Positions 1 to 9,463 of a stretch of 64,000 nt of DNA are shown piece after piece (the stretch's first letter is position 1; each line of letters starts with the position of its first letter). The position numbers were made by a program, and so were the translations under genes. The stretch covers positions 1 to 64,000 of the forward strand of contig NZ_VWPY01000020.1 of NCBI RefSeq assembly GCF_011839805.1, given 5' to 3'. The stretch is from Kineococcus rubinsiae. GTDB taxonomy: Bacteria > Actinomycetota > Actinomycetes > Actinomycetales > Kineococcaceae. The notes below the pieces were generated by a model. The model had not been told where the DNA came from and searched no databases. It worked only from the letters and a program-made list of their open reading frames with translations.

Positions 1-1
1 C

Positions 2-208
2 GGCGAGGCGACGGTCGCCGACTCCCTCGCCGACGACGGCGACGCGATCGCCGGCGTCATCGACGGGGCCGCGGTCCGCCCCCTGCTCGCAGCCCTCGGG
101 CCCCGCGACCAGCGCCTGCTCGCCCTCCGCTTCTACGGCGACGCCACCCAGCAGCAGATCGCCGACGAGCTCGGCGTCACGCAGATGCAGGTCTCGCGCC
201 TGCTGACG
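2..208 (+). pseudogene. SigB/SigF-type sigma factor, 3' part only, broken at its C-terminus
   Basis: The frame beginning at base 2 enters the window already open and encodes sigma-70 region 4: a segment reading LGPRDQRLLALRFYGDATQQQIADEL followed, after a short gap, by QMQVSRLLT, the -35-recognising helix-turn-helix of group 3/4 sigma factors. In SigF/SigB relatives SRLL is normally followed by about 10-20 more basic residues and a stop. Here homology stops at about base 208 and the frame runs on without a stop to 1573 through antisense of another gene. The 5' end lies outside the window. I call it broken because it fuses tail-to-tail with a truncated egtA; a sequencing or assembly join would look the same. 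Confidence 0.7.
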
Positions 209-1135
209 TCCTGCCACGGGCGGCCACAGCGTGCTGACGTGGGCGTCGACGTCGGCGGCGGTCGGCCGGCGGTCCCCCAGCAGGCGGCGGCCGGCGGCCC
301 AGTCCGCGAACGGCACGGCGTCCACGACGGGGGCGCACCCGCCGTCGGCGTCGCGGACGAACACCACGGGGGCGGCGAGGGCGAAGTCCGCCCACGACCC
401 CGCGGGGTCCGGGTCGTCGGTCACGGCGGGCGAGCGCCGGCAGCGGGCGGGTTCCAGCCGCTGCCAGACCCCCTGGCGCGCCGAGCGCGCGCCCGTGTCG
501 ACCCCGCCCAGCAGCGGGCTGCAGGCCGAGAGGGCGATGAGGACGGGCACGAGCCGGTGCAGCCGGGCCACCCGCTGCGCGGACTCCGCCGGTGCACCGG
601 CTTCGAGGTTGACCTGCAGCGACGCGGTCGAGCACATCATCGCGGCGCCGTCCGCGCCGTGGCCGACGGCCGTGAAGTGCTCGGCCATCGCGGCGTAGCG
701 GGCCCCGGGGTGCACGCGGCGGGGGGCGCGGGCGGGGTCGGTCCCGGTCGACAGCAGCACCAGGTCGTCGGCCGCGAGCACGGCGTCGAGGTGGGCGCTG
801 TCGCGGCGCAGGGCGTCCACCGCCGCGACGGGTCCGGGCAGGGGCGTCGTCGACAGCTCCACCTGCCCGCCGGGTTCCAGCGTGACGCGGGAACCGGCGG
901 GCGGTGCGCAGCCGTCGAGGACGCGGACGAGGCGGTCCCAGGCGACGCGGTGCCCGGGTCGCCGCAGGTCCACGACGTGGCGCTCCAGCTCCAGCCCGAC
1001 GGTCCCCGGGGTTCCCGGCCGCAGGGCGTCGCGGGCGACGCGCTCGCGCACGGCCTCGACGTCCAGGGGCGCGCCGGGGTCGGCGGCGAGTGGGGCGGGG
1101 GCGACGGCGGCGGCGGCGGGTTCGGTGGTGGTCAT
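209..1135 (-). pseudogene. egtA: EgtA-type glutamate-cysteine ligase, C-terminally truncated
   Basis: EgtA makes gamma-glutamylcysteine, the first step of actinobacterial ergothioneine synthesis. The frame starts at ATG 1135 (MTTTEPAAAAVAPAPLAADP). It shows GTVGLELERHVVDLRRPG (substrate/ATP region, about residues 45-60), PGGQVELSTTPLPG and CSTASLQVNLEAG, then WADFALAAPVVFV and STLWPPV near the break. Family members are roughly 400-440 residues and continue after PPV with an arginine-rich conserved stretch. Here about 309 codons remain and the frame runs into antisense sigma-factor sequence and off the window. The usual partners egtB, egtC and egtD are absent. A direct repeat TTCCAGGTC (1151 and 1168) lies upstream of the start. 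The truncation is seen; loss of function is inferred. Confidence 0.75.
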
Positions 1136-1289
1136 CGGCGGCAGTGCCCCTTCCAGGTCCGGACCGGTTCCAGGTCGGAACCGCGGGTCGGCGTGGGGCC
1201 ACCAGGTGACCTCGGGACGAGCCTCGCACGGGTGGCGCCCGCGACGGAACCCGGTCCCCTCGTGTCGCGGCCGGCGGTCAGCCCGGCCG

Positions 1290-2825
1290 TCAGTCCGGCC
1301 GTCCGTCCGGCGAGGTGCCCGGGGCCGGGGCGTGGGCCGCGAGGAACGCGTAGACCTCGTGGTCGTCCACGCCGGGGAACGTGCCCGACGGCAGCGGCGC
1401 CAGGGTCTGCGCGTGCAGCCGCGCGCTCGGCCACGACCGGCCGGCCCAGTGCGCGGCGAGGTCCGCGGGCGGGCGCCGGCAGCACGCGGCGTCGGGACAG
1501 GAGCTGCGGGCGCGGACCCGGGTGTCACGGCCGCGGAACCACTTCGCGTGCGCGTAGGGCACGCCGACGGTGATGGAGAAACCCCCCTCGCGGGTGGACC
1601 CCGTCTGGCTGGAGCACCAGAACGTCCCCGCGGGGGTGTCGGTGTACTGGTAGTTCTCGGTCGTCCGGTCGGTCACGTCGAACACCGTGCGCGCCGTCCA
1701 GCGGCGGCACACGGGCTGCCCCTCGATGGCCCCCGTGGCGTCCTGCACGAAGGGCACGCCGTCGTTCTCGTAGCCCCGGTACAGCGCACCGTCCTCGCCG
1801 ACGCGCAGGAAGTGCACGGGGATCCCCAGCTCCGCGGTCAGCAGGTTCGTCAGGCGGTGACCGGCCGCCTCGTGGGTCACGCCGAACGCGTCGCGGAAGT
1901 CCTCCACGGCGATGTCCTTGCCGGCCTTGGCCGCGGACAGGAACTCCACCGACGCGCTCCTCGGCATGAGGCACGCCGCGGCGAAGTAGTTGATCTCCAG
2001 CCGCTGGCGCAGGAAGTCGGCGTAGCTCTGCGGCCGCTCGTGGCCGAGGACCCGGTGGGCGATGGCCTGCAGGGCCAGCGAGCGCAGCCCGTGCCCGCCG
2101 GGGATCGAGGCGGGCGGCAGGTAGATGCGCCCGTTGGCGAGGTCGGTGACGGTGCGCGTGGAGTGCGGCAGGTCCTCGACGTGCAGCAGGGTGAACCCCA
2201 GGTCGTCGGCGATGCGGGTCACGGTGCGGTGGGTCAGCGCCCCGCCCCGGTAGCCCGCCGAGCGCACGACGTCCTCGGCGAGCGCCTCGAGCTCCGGGAG
2301 GTGGTTGTCGACCGCCCGCATGAGGGTCCGCAGCTGCGTGTTCGCCCGGCGGGCCTCCTCCGGGGTGGCGTTGGCGGCGTCGTGGCGGCGGGCGAGCTCG
2401 CGGTGCAGGGCCGCCAGGGACTCCAGCGCGTCCAGCGGGAGGGAGCGGCCGGCCCGGACCGCCGGCAGGCCGAGCTCGCGGACCAGGGGGCTGCGCTGGG
2501 CGCGGTCGAGCTCGATCTCGAGCGCGGTTCGGCGCGAGGGCGGCGGGGCCGGGTCCAGCAGGTCGGTCAGCTCGACGTCGAGGGCCGCGGCGACCGCGGC
2601 GATGAGCGACAGGCGCGGTTCCCGCTTGCCGTTCTCGACCTGGGACAGCGCGCTCTGGGCGGCCCCGACCACGGCGCCCAGCTCGGCCAGCGTCAGCCCG
2701 CGGGCGCGGCGGTGGTGCCGGATGCGCCGCCCGACGGTCAGCGCGTCCACCCCTCCCGGCGCCGCGGCGGGCGCGTCGGCGGGATCGGTGAGTGCTTCGA
2801 GCGCCGCGACGCGCAGACGGGTCAC
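1290..2825 (-). CDS. RamB/ScfR-type XRE regulator (short-chain acyl / glyoxylate bypass regulator)
   Basis: This is a 511-residue protein with an XRE helix-turn-helix at about 28-82 ([20 protein letters not shown], then [11 protein letters not shown]). An IrrE-peptidase-like middle follows, whose usual HExxH is reduced to AHRVLGHE, so it is probably not a protease. The ScfR-type C-terminal domain has paired cysteines ([24 protein letters not shown]). The length and order match RamB of mycobacteria and corynebacteria, which controls acetate and glyoxylate-bypass genes in response to acyl-CoA status. It is divergent from PEP carboxykinase, which suggests control of gluconeogenesis; this is inferred. 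The GTG start has a TAGCGT box 6 nt upstream, so the transcript may be leaderless. Confidence 0.8.
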   Translation of the reverse strand: MTRLRVAALEALTDPADAPAAAPGGVDALTVGRRIRHHRRARGLTLAELGAVVGAAQSALSQVENGKREPRLSLIAAVAAALDVELTDLLDPAPPPSRRTALEIELDRAQRSPLVRELGLPAVRAGRSLPLDALESLAALHRELARRHDAANATPEEARRANTQLRTLMRAVDNHLPELEALAEDVVRSAGYRGGALTHRTVTRIADDLGFTLLHVEDLPHSTRTVTDLANGRIYLPPASIPGGHGLRSLALQAIAHRVLGHERPQSYADFLRQRLEINYFAAACLMPRSASVEFLSAAKAGKDIAVEDFRDAFGVTHEAAGHRLTNLLTAELGIPVHFLRVGEDGALYRGYENDGVPFVQDATGAIEGQPVCRRWTARTVFDVTDRTTENYQYTDTPAGTFWCSSQTGSTREGGFSITVGVPYAHAKWFRGRDTRVRARSSCPDAACCRRPPADLAAHWAGRSWPSARLHAQTLAPLPSGTFPGVDDHEVYAFLAAHAPAPGTSPDGRPD

Positions 2826-2944
2826 GAGTTCACGCTAGCGGAAGAACCGCGTTTCTTCACGGGCCGGAACCGTTGTGGTGCCGCGCGGAGCCCCGCAACC
2901 TGGAACTCGACGCAGCGACGCAGACGACACGAGGAGGCACCGCG

Positions 2945-4879
2945 ATGACGGCCCTGGAGACGACTCCCGACGGAGACCGCACGACCGCCCGCACCGGGAC
3001 GGGGACCGGGGTGGGCACCGGGGTGCGCACCGGGGTGCGCACCGGGGTGAGCAACGACGCCGCCGCGGTGCTCGGCCAGGCCACGGCGAACCCGGAGCTG
3101 CTCGACTGGGTCCGCCGGACGGCCCTGCTGACCCAGCCGGACGCCGTCGTCTGGTGCGACGGCTCGCAGGAGGAGCACGACCGCCTCACGGCGCAGATGG
3201 TCGCCGACGGCACGCTCATCGCCCTGGACCCGGTGAAGCGCCCCCGCAGCTTCCTGGCCCGCTCGGCGCCCGGCGACGTCGCCCGCGTCGAGCACCGGAC
3301 GTTCATCGCCTCCGAGCGGGAGCAGGACGCGGGCCCCACGAACAACTGGCGGGAGCCCGCGGCCCTGCGCGTCGAGCTCGACGAGGCGTTCGCCGGCTGC
3401 ATGCGCGGGCGGACGATGTACGTGGTGCCGTTCTCGATGGGCCCCGTGGGCGGGCCGATCTCGCAGCTCGGGGTCCAGCTCACCGACTCCCCCTACGTGG
3501 TCGTCAGCATGCGCGTCATGACGCGCACGGGGTCCGCGGCCCTCGCGGCGATCACCCCCGGAACCCCCTTCGTCCCGGCCGTGCACAGCGTCGGGTACCC
3601 GCTCGTGGCCGCGGACGGCACGACCCGCCCGGACGTCGCGTGGCCCTGCAACCCGGTCAAGCACGTCGCCCACTTCCCCGAGACGCGGGAGATCTGGTCG
3701 TTCGGCTCCGGGTACGGCGGCAACGCCCTGCTGGGCAAGAAGTGCTTCGCCCTGCGGATCGCCTCCGTCATGGCCCGCGACGAGGGCTGGCTGGCCGAGC
3801 ACATGCTGATCCTCAAGGTGACGACGCCGGCGGGGCGGGTGCACCACCTGGCGGCGGCGTTCCCGTCCGCGTGCGGCAAGACGAACCTCGCCATGCTGCA
3901 GCCCAGCCTGCCGGGCTGGCGCGTGGAGACGATCGGCGACGACATCGCGTGGATGCGGCCCGGCGCCGACGGGCGGCTGCGCGCCATCAACCCCGAGTCG
4001 GGGTTCTTCGGGGTGGCCCCCGGCACCGGCCCGGCGACCAACCCGGTCGCGGTGGAGATGCTGCGGGAGAACGTCATCTTCACCAACTGCGCCCTCACCG
4101 AGGACGGCGACGTGTGGTGGGAGGGGCTCACCGACGAACCCCCGGCCTCCCTCACCGACTGGCGCGGCGAGCCGTGGACCCCGGACTCGGGGCGGCCCGC
4201 GGCCCACCCCAACGCCCGGTTCACGGTGCCGGCCGCGCAGTGCCCCTCGCTCGCGGAGGAGTTCTCCGACCCGGACGGCGTCGTCATCGACGCGGTCCTG
4301 TTCGGCGGCCGCCGCCGCAGCAACGTCCCGCTCGTCGCGGAGTCGCTGGACTGGGGTCACGGGGTGTTCATGGGGGCCACGATCTCCTCCGAGCAGACCG
4401 CCGCCGCGGAGGGCACGGTCGGCCGGCTGCGCCACGACCCGTTCGCGATGCTGCCGTTCTCCGGCTACCACATGGCCGACTACTTCCAGCACTGGCTCGA
4501 TGTGGGCGCGAAGCTGCCCACCCACGGCCTGCCCACGGTGTTCAGCGTGAACTGGTTCCGCCGCGGTGACGACGGCGGGTTCCTGTGGCCCGGGTTTGGC
4601 GAGAACGCCCGCGTGCTGGAGTGGATCTGCGGCCGGCTCGAGGGCTCGGCCGGCGCGCGGTTCTCCCCGCTGGGGCACCTGCCCGCCGAGGGCGCCCTCG
4701 ACGTGTCCGGCCTCGACGTCTCCCCCGCCGACCTCGCCGAGCTGTTCCGCGTCGACCCGCAGGCGTGGCTGGCCGAGGTCGACCTGCTCGAGGCGTACTT
4801 CGCGGGCTTCGGCCGCAAGCTGCCCGCGGAGATCAGCGGGCACCTGGAGCTGCTGCGCTACCGCCTCTCGGGCGCCTGA
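2945..4879 (+). CDS. pckG: Phosphoenolpyruvate carboxykinase (GTP)
   Basis: Converts oxaloacetate plus GTP to PEP, CO2 and GDP, the first committed step of gluconeogenesis. The 644-residue product carries the PEPCK-specific [19 protein letters not shown], the P-loop [13 protein letters not shown] (about 305-317) with the mobile active-site cysteine, the metal-binding [11 protein letters not shown], and [11 protein letters not shown]. The ATG at 2945 follows a GGAGG by a good distance, although the frame is open upstream. The N-terminus is about 35 residues longer than usual and holds a four-residue TGVR-like repeat (separate entry). A hairpin after the stop ends the gene. The RamB-like regulator is divergent, 119 bp away. 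Confidence 0.95.
   Translation: MTALETTPDGDRTTARTGTGTGVGTGVRTGVRTGVSNDAAAVLGQATANPELLDWVRRTALLTQPDAVVWCDGSQEEHDRLTAQMVADGTLIALDPVKRPRSFLARSAPGDVARVEHRTFIASEREQDAGPTNNWREPAALRVELDEAFAGCMRGRTMYVVPFSMGPVGGPISQLGVQLTDSPYVVVSMRVMTRTGSAALAAITPGTPFVPAVHSVGYPLVAADGTTRPDVAWPCNPVKHVAHFPETREIWSFGSGYGGNALLGKKCFALRIASVMARDEGWLAEHMLILKVTTPAGRVHHLAAAFPSACGKTNLAMLQPSLPGWRVETIGDDIAWMRPGADGRLRAINPESGFFGVAPGTGPATNPVAVEMLRENVIFTNCALTEDGDVWWEGLTDEPPASLTDWRGEPWTPDSGRPAAHPNARFTVPAAQCPSLAEEFSDPDGVVIDAVLFGGRRRSNVPLVAESLDWGHGVFMGATISSEQTAAAEGTVGRLRHDPFAMLPFSGYHMADYFQHWLDVGAKLPTHGLPTVFSVNWFRRGDDGGFLWPGFGENARVLEWICGRLEGSAGARFSPLGHLPAEGALDVSGLDVSPADLAELFRVDPQAWLAEVDLLEAYFAGFGRKLPAEISGHLELLRYRLSGA
3005..3052 (+). repeat. 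Four-copy 12-bp tandem repeat inside pckG
   Basis: ACCGGGGTG recurs at 3005, 3017, 3029 and 3041 in a 12-bp register and encodes a Thr-Gly-Val-Arg/Gly repeat in the non-conserved N-terminal extension of PEP carboxykinase. It looks like slippage expansion and its copy number may vary between strains. No function is evident. Confidence 0.8.
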
Positions 4880-4894
4880 CCCACCTCCCCGCCC

Positions 4895-4923
4895 TGGTCG
4901 TGCAGGGGGTCCCTGCACGACCA
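4895..4923. terminator. Bidirectional hairpin between convergent pckG and quinone oxidoreductase
   Basis: Perfect 13-bp stem TGGTCGTGCAGGG / CCCTGCACGACCA with a GGT loop and no T-run. It sits between two convergent genes and probably ends both. Almost the same palindrome occurs at 13427-13447 inside ureD, so it may belong to a dispersed repeat family. Confidence 0.75.
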
Positions 4924-4933
4924 CCGGGTCGGG

Positions 4934-5899
4934 TCAGACGGTGACGAGGACCTTGCCGACGGCCTCGCCGGAGTGCAGGCGCGCGAAGGCGTCGCGGGCG
5001 TCGGCGAGGGCGTGGACGGAGTCGACCTCGGGCCGCAGGTCGGCGAGCTCGCAGAAGCGCAGCAGCCGCTCGAACTCCTCGCGGGTGCCCATGGTCGAGC
5101 CGAGCACGCGCAGCTGGCGGAAGAACACGTTCTCCAGCATGGCCGGGGCGTCGCCGCCCGTGGTCGCGCCGGCGACCACGATCGTCCCGCCGGGGGCCAG
5201 CGACTGCACCGAGTGCTTCCAGGTCGCCTTGCCGACGGTCTCGAACACCGCGTCGACGCGGGCGGGCAGCCGCTCCCCCGGCGCGAACCCCGCGGCCGCG
5301 CCCCAGGCCAGGGCGCGCTCGACCCGCCGGGGGTCGCGGCCGGTCACCCACACCCGCAGCCCGGCCGCGGCGCCCAGGACGACGAGCGCGTTGGACACGC
5401 CGCCCGCGGCCCCCTGCACCAGCACGGTCTGGCCGGGCACGGCGCGCGCCTGCGTGAAGAGCATCCGGTAGGCCGTCAGCCACGCGGTGCCGAGGGAGGC
5501 GGCCCGCTCGAAGGACCAGCCGGCGGGCACCGGCAGCACGTTGCGCCGCGGCACCCAGACCTCCTCGGCGAGCGTCCCGGGGTGCAGCTCGGACAGCAGC
5601 GTCCGGCGCGGGTCCAGGGTCTCGTCGCCGCGGAAGTCCTCGTCGCTCACGACGGCGTGCACGACGACCTCGCGGCCGTCGTCGGTGGTGCCCGCGGCGT
5701 CGCAGCCCAGCACCATCGGCATCCGCTCCGCGGGCAGGCCCACGCCGGCGAGGCTCCACAGGTCGTGGCGGTTCAGCGCGGCGGCCCGCACGCGCACGCG
5801 CACCCACCCGGCCGGCGGTGCGGCCGCCGGGGCGTCCGCGACCTCGAGCGCGGACAGCGGGTCGTCGGGGGCGGGGCGGACGGCGCGGGCGGCGAGCAC
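4934..5899 (-). CDS. Zinc-independent quinone-oxidoreductase-like MDR dehydrogenase
   Basis: A 321-residue medium-chain dehydrogenase/reductase. A GroES-like N-half (VRVRVRAAALNRHDLW) is followed by a nucleotide-binding half with VLVQGAAGGVSNALV and WVTGRDPRRV. No cysteine-rich structural-zinc loop or catalytic zinc Cys/His set is visible, which fits NAD(P)H:quinone or enoyl reductases rather than alcohol dehydrogenases; the substrate is unknown. I chose GTG 5899 because a TAGCGT box ends 7 nt before it, giving a plausible leaderless start, and because MDR homology begins there. The longer open frame to 6109 overlaps the divergent thioesterase gene and is unlikely. Confidence 0.8.
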   Translation of the reverse strand: MLAARAVRPAPDDPLSALEVADAPAAAPPAGWVRVRVRAAALNRHDLWSLAGVGLPAERMPMVLGCDAAGTTDDGREVVVHAVVSDEDFRGDETLDPRRTLLSELHPGTLAEEVWVPRRNVLPVPAGWSFERAASLGTAWLTAYRMLFTQARAVPGQTVLVQGAAGGVSNALVVLGAAAGLRVWVTGRDPRRVERALAWGAAAGFAPGERLPARVDAVFETVGKATWKHSVQSLAPGGTIVVAGATTGGDAPAMLENVFFRQLRVLGSTMGTREEFERLLRFCELADLRPEVDSVHALADARDAFARLHSGEAVGKVLVTV

Positions 5900-5957
5900 G
5901 ACGGGGACGCTACCCGTCTCCCGCCGCCGTGCACCCGCGCTCGGTAGCCTCGCCGCC

Positions 5958-6824
5958 GTGAGCACTCCCGTGTCCCTGCTGGACGTCCTCGACGTGGTCC
6001 GCGCGGCGGGCCCCGGCGACGTGTTCACGGGCCCGAACCTCCCGCAGTGGCGGCCGCGGCTGTTCGGCGGCCAGGTGCTCGGGCAGGTGGCCGTGGCCGC
6101 CGGGCGCACGGTGGAGCCCGGGCGGGCCCTGCACTCCCTGCACGCCTACTTCCTGCGCCCGGGCGACCCCGCCGTGCCCGTGGAGTTCGCGGTGGAGCGG
6201 CTGCGCGACGGGCGCTCGTTCTCCTCGCGCCGCGTGCAGGCCGTGCAGAACGGCGTGCCCATCCTCTCCGGCATCGCCTCGTTCCAGGTCCCGGCCGAGG
6301 GCCTCGACCACGCCGAGCAGGCCCCCGACGTGCCGGGGCCGGAGGAGCTGACGAGCGACGCGGAGCTCCTGGCCGACGTCGACCACCCCGGCGCCCGGCG
6401 CATCGCGTCGTCGCGACCCGTGGAGATCCGCCACGTCGACCCGCCGGTCTACCTCGACGCCGACCCGTCGCGCTCGCCGCGGCAGTCCGCGTGGCTGCGG
6501 GTGCCGGGCCCCCTGCCCGACGACCCGCTGCTGCACCGCGCCGCCCTGGCCTACGCCTCGGACTTCACCGTGCTGGAACCGGTCCTGCGCCGCCACGGCC
6601 TGCCGTGGGCGACGCCCGGGGCGAGCGTCGCGAGCCTCGACCACGCGATGTGGTGGCACCGCGAGGCCCGGGCCGACGAGTGGGTGCTCTTCGTCGGGGA
6701 CACGCCGTCGGCCTCCGGGGCGCGCGCCCTGGCCACGGCGCGGATGTTCGACCGCGCGGGCCGGCTGATCGCCACCGTCGCCCAGGAGGGCATGGTCCGG
6801 CTGCCGGGGGAACTGCTGTCCTGA
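5958..6824 (+). CDS. tesB: Acyl-CoA thioesterase II (TesB-type, double hotdog)
   Basis: Hydrolyses medium- and long-chain acyl-CoA to free acid and CoA. The 288-residue product has the two hotdog halves typical of TesB. The first holds LFGGQVLGQVAVAAGRTV and LHAYFLRPGDP. The second holds YASDFTVLEPVL (catalytic Asp region), SLDHAMWWHR and TVAQEGMVR (Gln region). The length matches the family. The GTG start at 5958 is preceded by TAGCCT (5945-5950) with a 7-nt gap, a leaderless arrangement mirrored by the divergent oxidoreductase. It might recycle CoA in fatty-acid oxidation; nothing nearby names the pathway. Confidence 0.92.
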   Translation: MSTPVSLLDVLDVVRAAGPGDVFTGPNLPQWRPRLFGGQVLGQVAVAAGRTVEPGRALHSLHAYFLRPGDPAVPVEFAVERLRDGRSFSSRRVQAVQNGVPILSGIASFQVPAEGLDHAEQAPDVPGPEELTSDAELLADVDHPGARRIASSRPVEIRHVDPPVYLDADPSRSPRQSAWLRVPGPLPDDPLLHRAALAYASDFTVLEPVLRRHGLPWATPGASVASLDHAMWWHREARADEWVLFVGDTPSASGARALATARMFDRAGRLIATVAQEGMVRLPGELLS

Positions 6825-7022
6825 CGGCCCTCTGTCTCCACGGTCCCGGCGGGCGCGTGTTGCGCCGGTGTTTCCACTGCGTCAACTTCCGCTGCACGGC
6901 GTCCCGAGGCTCACCCGGACGGCCTAGCGTCGAGCGCGTGTCCCCGGGGTGACCTGCCGCAGCCGGCCGGTGGCGTCCGCGGCACGGAGCCCGAACGGCC
7001 GCGACCGCAGAGAGGGACACCG

Positions 7023-8726
7023 ATGACCCAGCCCACCAGCGGGCCCGGCGCCGAACCGTCGACCGCGACGGCCGTGCACCCCGGCGTCAGCACCGCCACC
7101 TCCGAGACCCTCGAGGACTACACCCTCCGGTTCGCGCCCCGCAGCTACCGGCGCTGGACCCCGGGGGTCGTGGCCACCTCGGCCCTGGGCGGGATCGCCT
7201 ACCTCGCCGACTTCTCGATCGGCGCGAACATCGGCATCGCCCACGGCACGGTGAACGCCCTGCTGGGCATCGCCGTCGCCGCGGTCGTCATCTTCGTGAC
7301 CGGGTTCCCGCTGGCGTACTACGCGGCGCGCTACAACGTCGACCTCGACCTCATCACCCGGGGTTCCGGCTTCGGCTACTACGGCTCGGTCGTCACGAAC
7401 GTCATCTTCGCGACGTTCACGTTCATCTTCTTCGCCCTCGAGGGCTCGATCATGGCGCAGGGCCTGGAGCTCGGGCTCGGCATCCCCCGCTGGCTCGGGT
7501 ACGCCGTCTCGACGCTCATGGTCATCCCGCTGGTGATCTACGGCATGAAGGCGCTGTCGAAGCTGCAGGTGTGGACGACGCCGCTGTGGCTGGTGCTCAT
7601 GGTGATCCCCTTCGCCTACCTCGTCATCGCCAACCCCTCCTCGGTGGGGGACTTCGCCTCCTACGCCGGCGAGGACGGGCAGGGCGGCACGATCAGCGCC
7701 GCCGCGGTGTTCCTGGCCGCGGGCGTGTGCCTCTCGCTCATCGCGCAGATCGCCGAGCAGATCGACTACCTACGTTTCATGCCGCCGCGGACGCCGGAGA
7801 ACTCCCGCCGCTGGTGGTCGGCCATGGTGCTGGCCGGCCCGGGCTGGGTCGTCTTCGGGGCGCTCAAGCAGGCCATCGGCCTGTTCATCGCCGTCTACCT
7901 CATCGCCTCGCTCGACCCGGCCGCGGCGGCCACGGCCAACGAGCCCGTCCACCAGTTCCTCGGCGTGTACGAGGAGATGATGCCCGGCTGGCTGGCCATG
8001 ACCCTGGCCGTCGTCCTGGTCGTCATCAGCCAGATCAAGATCAACGTCACCAACGCCTACTCCGGCTCGCTGGCCTGGACGAACTCCTTCACGCGGGTCA
8101 CCAAGCACTACCCCGGCCGGATGCTCTTCGTCATCGTCAACCTCGTCATCGCGCTGACGCTGATGGAGGCGAACATGTTCGACTTCCTCAACACCATCCT
8201 GGGGTTCTACGCGAACTGCGCGATGGCCTGGATCGTCACGGTGGCGACCGACATCATCGTCAACAAGCACCTGCTCAAGCTGTCGCCGCTGGTCCCGGAG
8301 TTCCGGCGCGGGATGCTGTACGCCGTCAACCCCGTCGGGTTCACGTCGATGCTGGTCTCGGCCCTCGCCTCCATCCTCGTGTTCTTCGGGGTCTTCGGCG
8401 CGGGCCTGCAGCCCTACTCCCCGATCGTGGCGGTCGTCCTCGCGGTCGTCTTGACGCCGGTCGTCGCGGTGGCCACGAAGGGCCGCTACTACCTGCGCCG
8501 CGCCGACGACGGCCTCCCGAACGCCCTGTTCGACGAGTTCGGCAACCCCTCCGGCGAGGTCCTCACCTGCCACGTCTGCCGGCAGGACTACGAGCGCCCC
8601 GACGTGGCCGCCTGCCAGACCCACGACGACGTCGTCTGCTCGCTGTGCCTGAGCACCGACCGGGTCGCCGACCACGTCCTGCCCGCCGACCCGCCCGCGG
8701 TCGCGGTCCTGCCCGCCCCGCGGTGA
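7023..8726 (+). CDS. NCS1 purine/cytosine/allantoin-type permease with a C-terminal Cys/His zinc-binding tail
   Basis: A 567-residue NCS1 (cytosine-purine permease) transporter. About 12 hydrophobic helices run from SALGGIAYLADFSIGANIG to about residue 490, including the conserved GSGFGYYGSV and SQIKINVTNAYSG regions. The unusual part is a cytoplasmic tail of about 70 residues with the pattern C-x2-C-x11-C-x2-H-x4-C-x2-C (from CHVC to CSLC), which resembles a small zinc finger or RING/B-box and is not part of standard NCS1 carriers. ATG 7023 follows a GAGAGGG site. The urease operon starts 97 bp downstream, so the substrate may be a urea precursor such as a purine or allantoin, or urea-related; this is inferred. 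Confidence 0.85.
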   Translation: MTQPTSGPGAEPSTATAVHPGVSTATSETLEDYTLRFAPRSYRRWTPGVVATSALGGIAYLADFSIGANIGIAHGTVNALLGIAVAAVVIFVTGFPLAYYAARYNVDLDLITRGSGFGYYGSVVTNVIFATFTFIFFALEGSIMAQGLELGLGIPRWLGYAVSTLMVIPLVIYGMKALSKLQVWTTPLWLVLMVIPFAYLVIANPSSVGDFASYAGEDGQGGTISAAAVFLAAGVCLSLIAQIAEQIDYLRFMPPRTPENSRRWWSAMVLAGPGWVVFGALKQAIGLFIAVYLIASLDPAAAATANEPVHQFLGVYEEMMPGWLAMTLAVVLVVISQIKINVTNAYSGSLAWTNSFTRVTKHYPGRMLFVIVNLVIALTLMEANMFDFLNTILGFYANCAMAWIVTVATDIIVNKHLLKLSPLVPEFRRGMLYAVNPVGFTSMLVSALASILVFFGVFGAGLQPYSPIVAVVLAVVLTPVVAVATKGRYYLRRADDGLPNALFDEFGNPSGEVLTCHVCRQDYERPDVAACQTHDDVVCSLCLSTDRVADHVLPADPPAVAVLPAPR

Positions 8727-8822
8727 CGTCTCCGCAGCTGCGAGCGGGGTCCTGCGGTACAACTGCGGTCACGACGGCCACCGGGACCCGGCGGCCACCG
8801 CGACAGGGAGGGAGGACCGGAC

Positions 8823-9125
8823 GTGCACCTCAGTCCGGCCGACACCGAGAAGCTGCTGCTGGCGGTCGCGGGCATGGTGGCCCGCGACCGCCTGGCCCGC
8901 GGCGTGCGCCTGAACCACCCGGAGGCGGTGGCCCTGCTCAGCACCTGGGTCGTCGAGCGGGCCCGCGACGGTGAGCGCGTCGTGGACCTCATGGACTCCG
9001 GCCGCCGCGTGCTCACCCGCGCGCAGGTCATGCCGGGCGTCGCGGAGATGATCCGCGACGTCCAGGTCGAGGCGACGTTCCCCGACGGCCGCAAGCTCGT
9101 CACGCTGCACGAGCCGATCTCGTGA
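8823..9125 (+). CDS. ureA: Urease gamma subunit
   Basis: Small structural subunit of cytoplasmic nickel urease, which splits urea to ammonia and carbamate. The 100 residues match the family along their whole length: [55 protein letters not shown]. The GTG at 8823 follows GGGAGGGAGGACC. It overlaps ureB by 4 bp (GTGA), so translation is coupled. It is the first gene of ureABCFGD; no ureE is present. Confidence 0.97.
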   Translation: MHLSPADTEKLLLAVAGMVARDRLARGVRLNHPEAVALLSTWVVERARDGERVVDLMDSGRRVLTRAQVMPGVAEMIRDVQVEATFPDGRKLVTLHEPIS

Positions 9126-9463
9126 GCGGCGTCCCCGGCGAGGGCCCCGGCGCGATCCGCGTGCGGCCCGGCACGATCGTCCTGAACGCCGACCGCACCG
9201 ACGACGAGCGCCTGACGCTCGTCGTGGAGAACACGGGCGACCGGCCCGTGCAGATCGGTTCCCACCTGCACCTGCCCGACGCGAACGCCGCCCTGGCCTT
9301 CGACCGCGCCGCCGCGCGCGGGTTCCGCCTCGACGTCCCGTCCGGAACGTCCCTGCGCTTCGAGCCCGGCGTCTCCCGCAGCGTGCAGGCCGTCGCCCTG
9401 CGCGGCGCGCGGCGCGTGCCCGGCCTGCAGATCGACCCGGAGGGGGGCCACCTCGGTGGTTGA
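9122..9463 (+). CDS. ureB: Urease beta subunit
   Basis: Second small urease subunit (113 residues). It shows the beta-fold signature [45 protein letters not shown] and the family tail. The GTG start overlaps the ureA stop, and its 3' end overlaps the ureC start by 8 bp. It helps form the trimer-of-trimers apoenzyme with UreA and UreC. Confidence 0.97.
   Translation: MSGVPGEGPGAIRVRPGTIVLNADRTDDERLTLVVENTGDRPVQIGSHLHLPDANAALAFDRAAARGFRLDVPSGTSLRFEPGVSRSVQAVALRGARRVPGLQIDPEGGHLGG

Noticed and set aside
185-1573. A 462-codon plus-strand protein starting MQVSRLLT
   Set aside because: Only its first eight codons are sigma-factor sequence; the rest is antisense of egtA after the junction.
6825-7022. 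Riboswitch or small gene in the gap before the NCS1 permease
   Set aside because: No aptamer core, start codon with ribosome site, or clear hairpin was seen in this 198-bp region.
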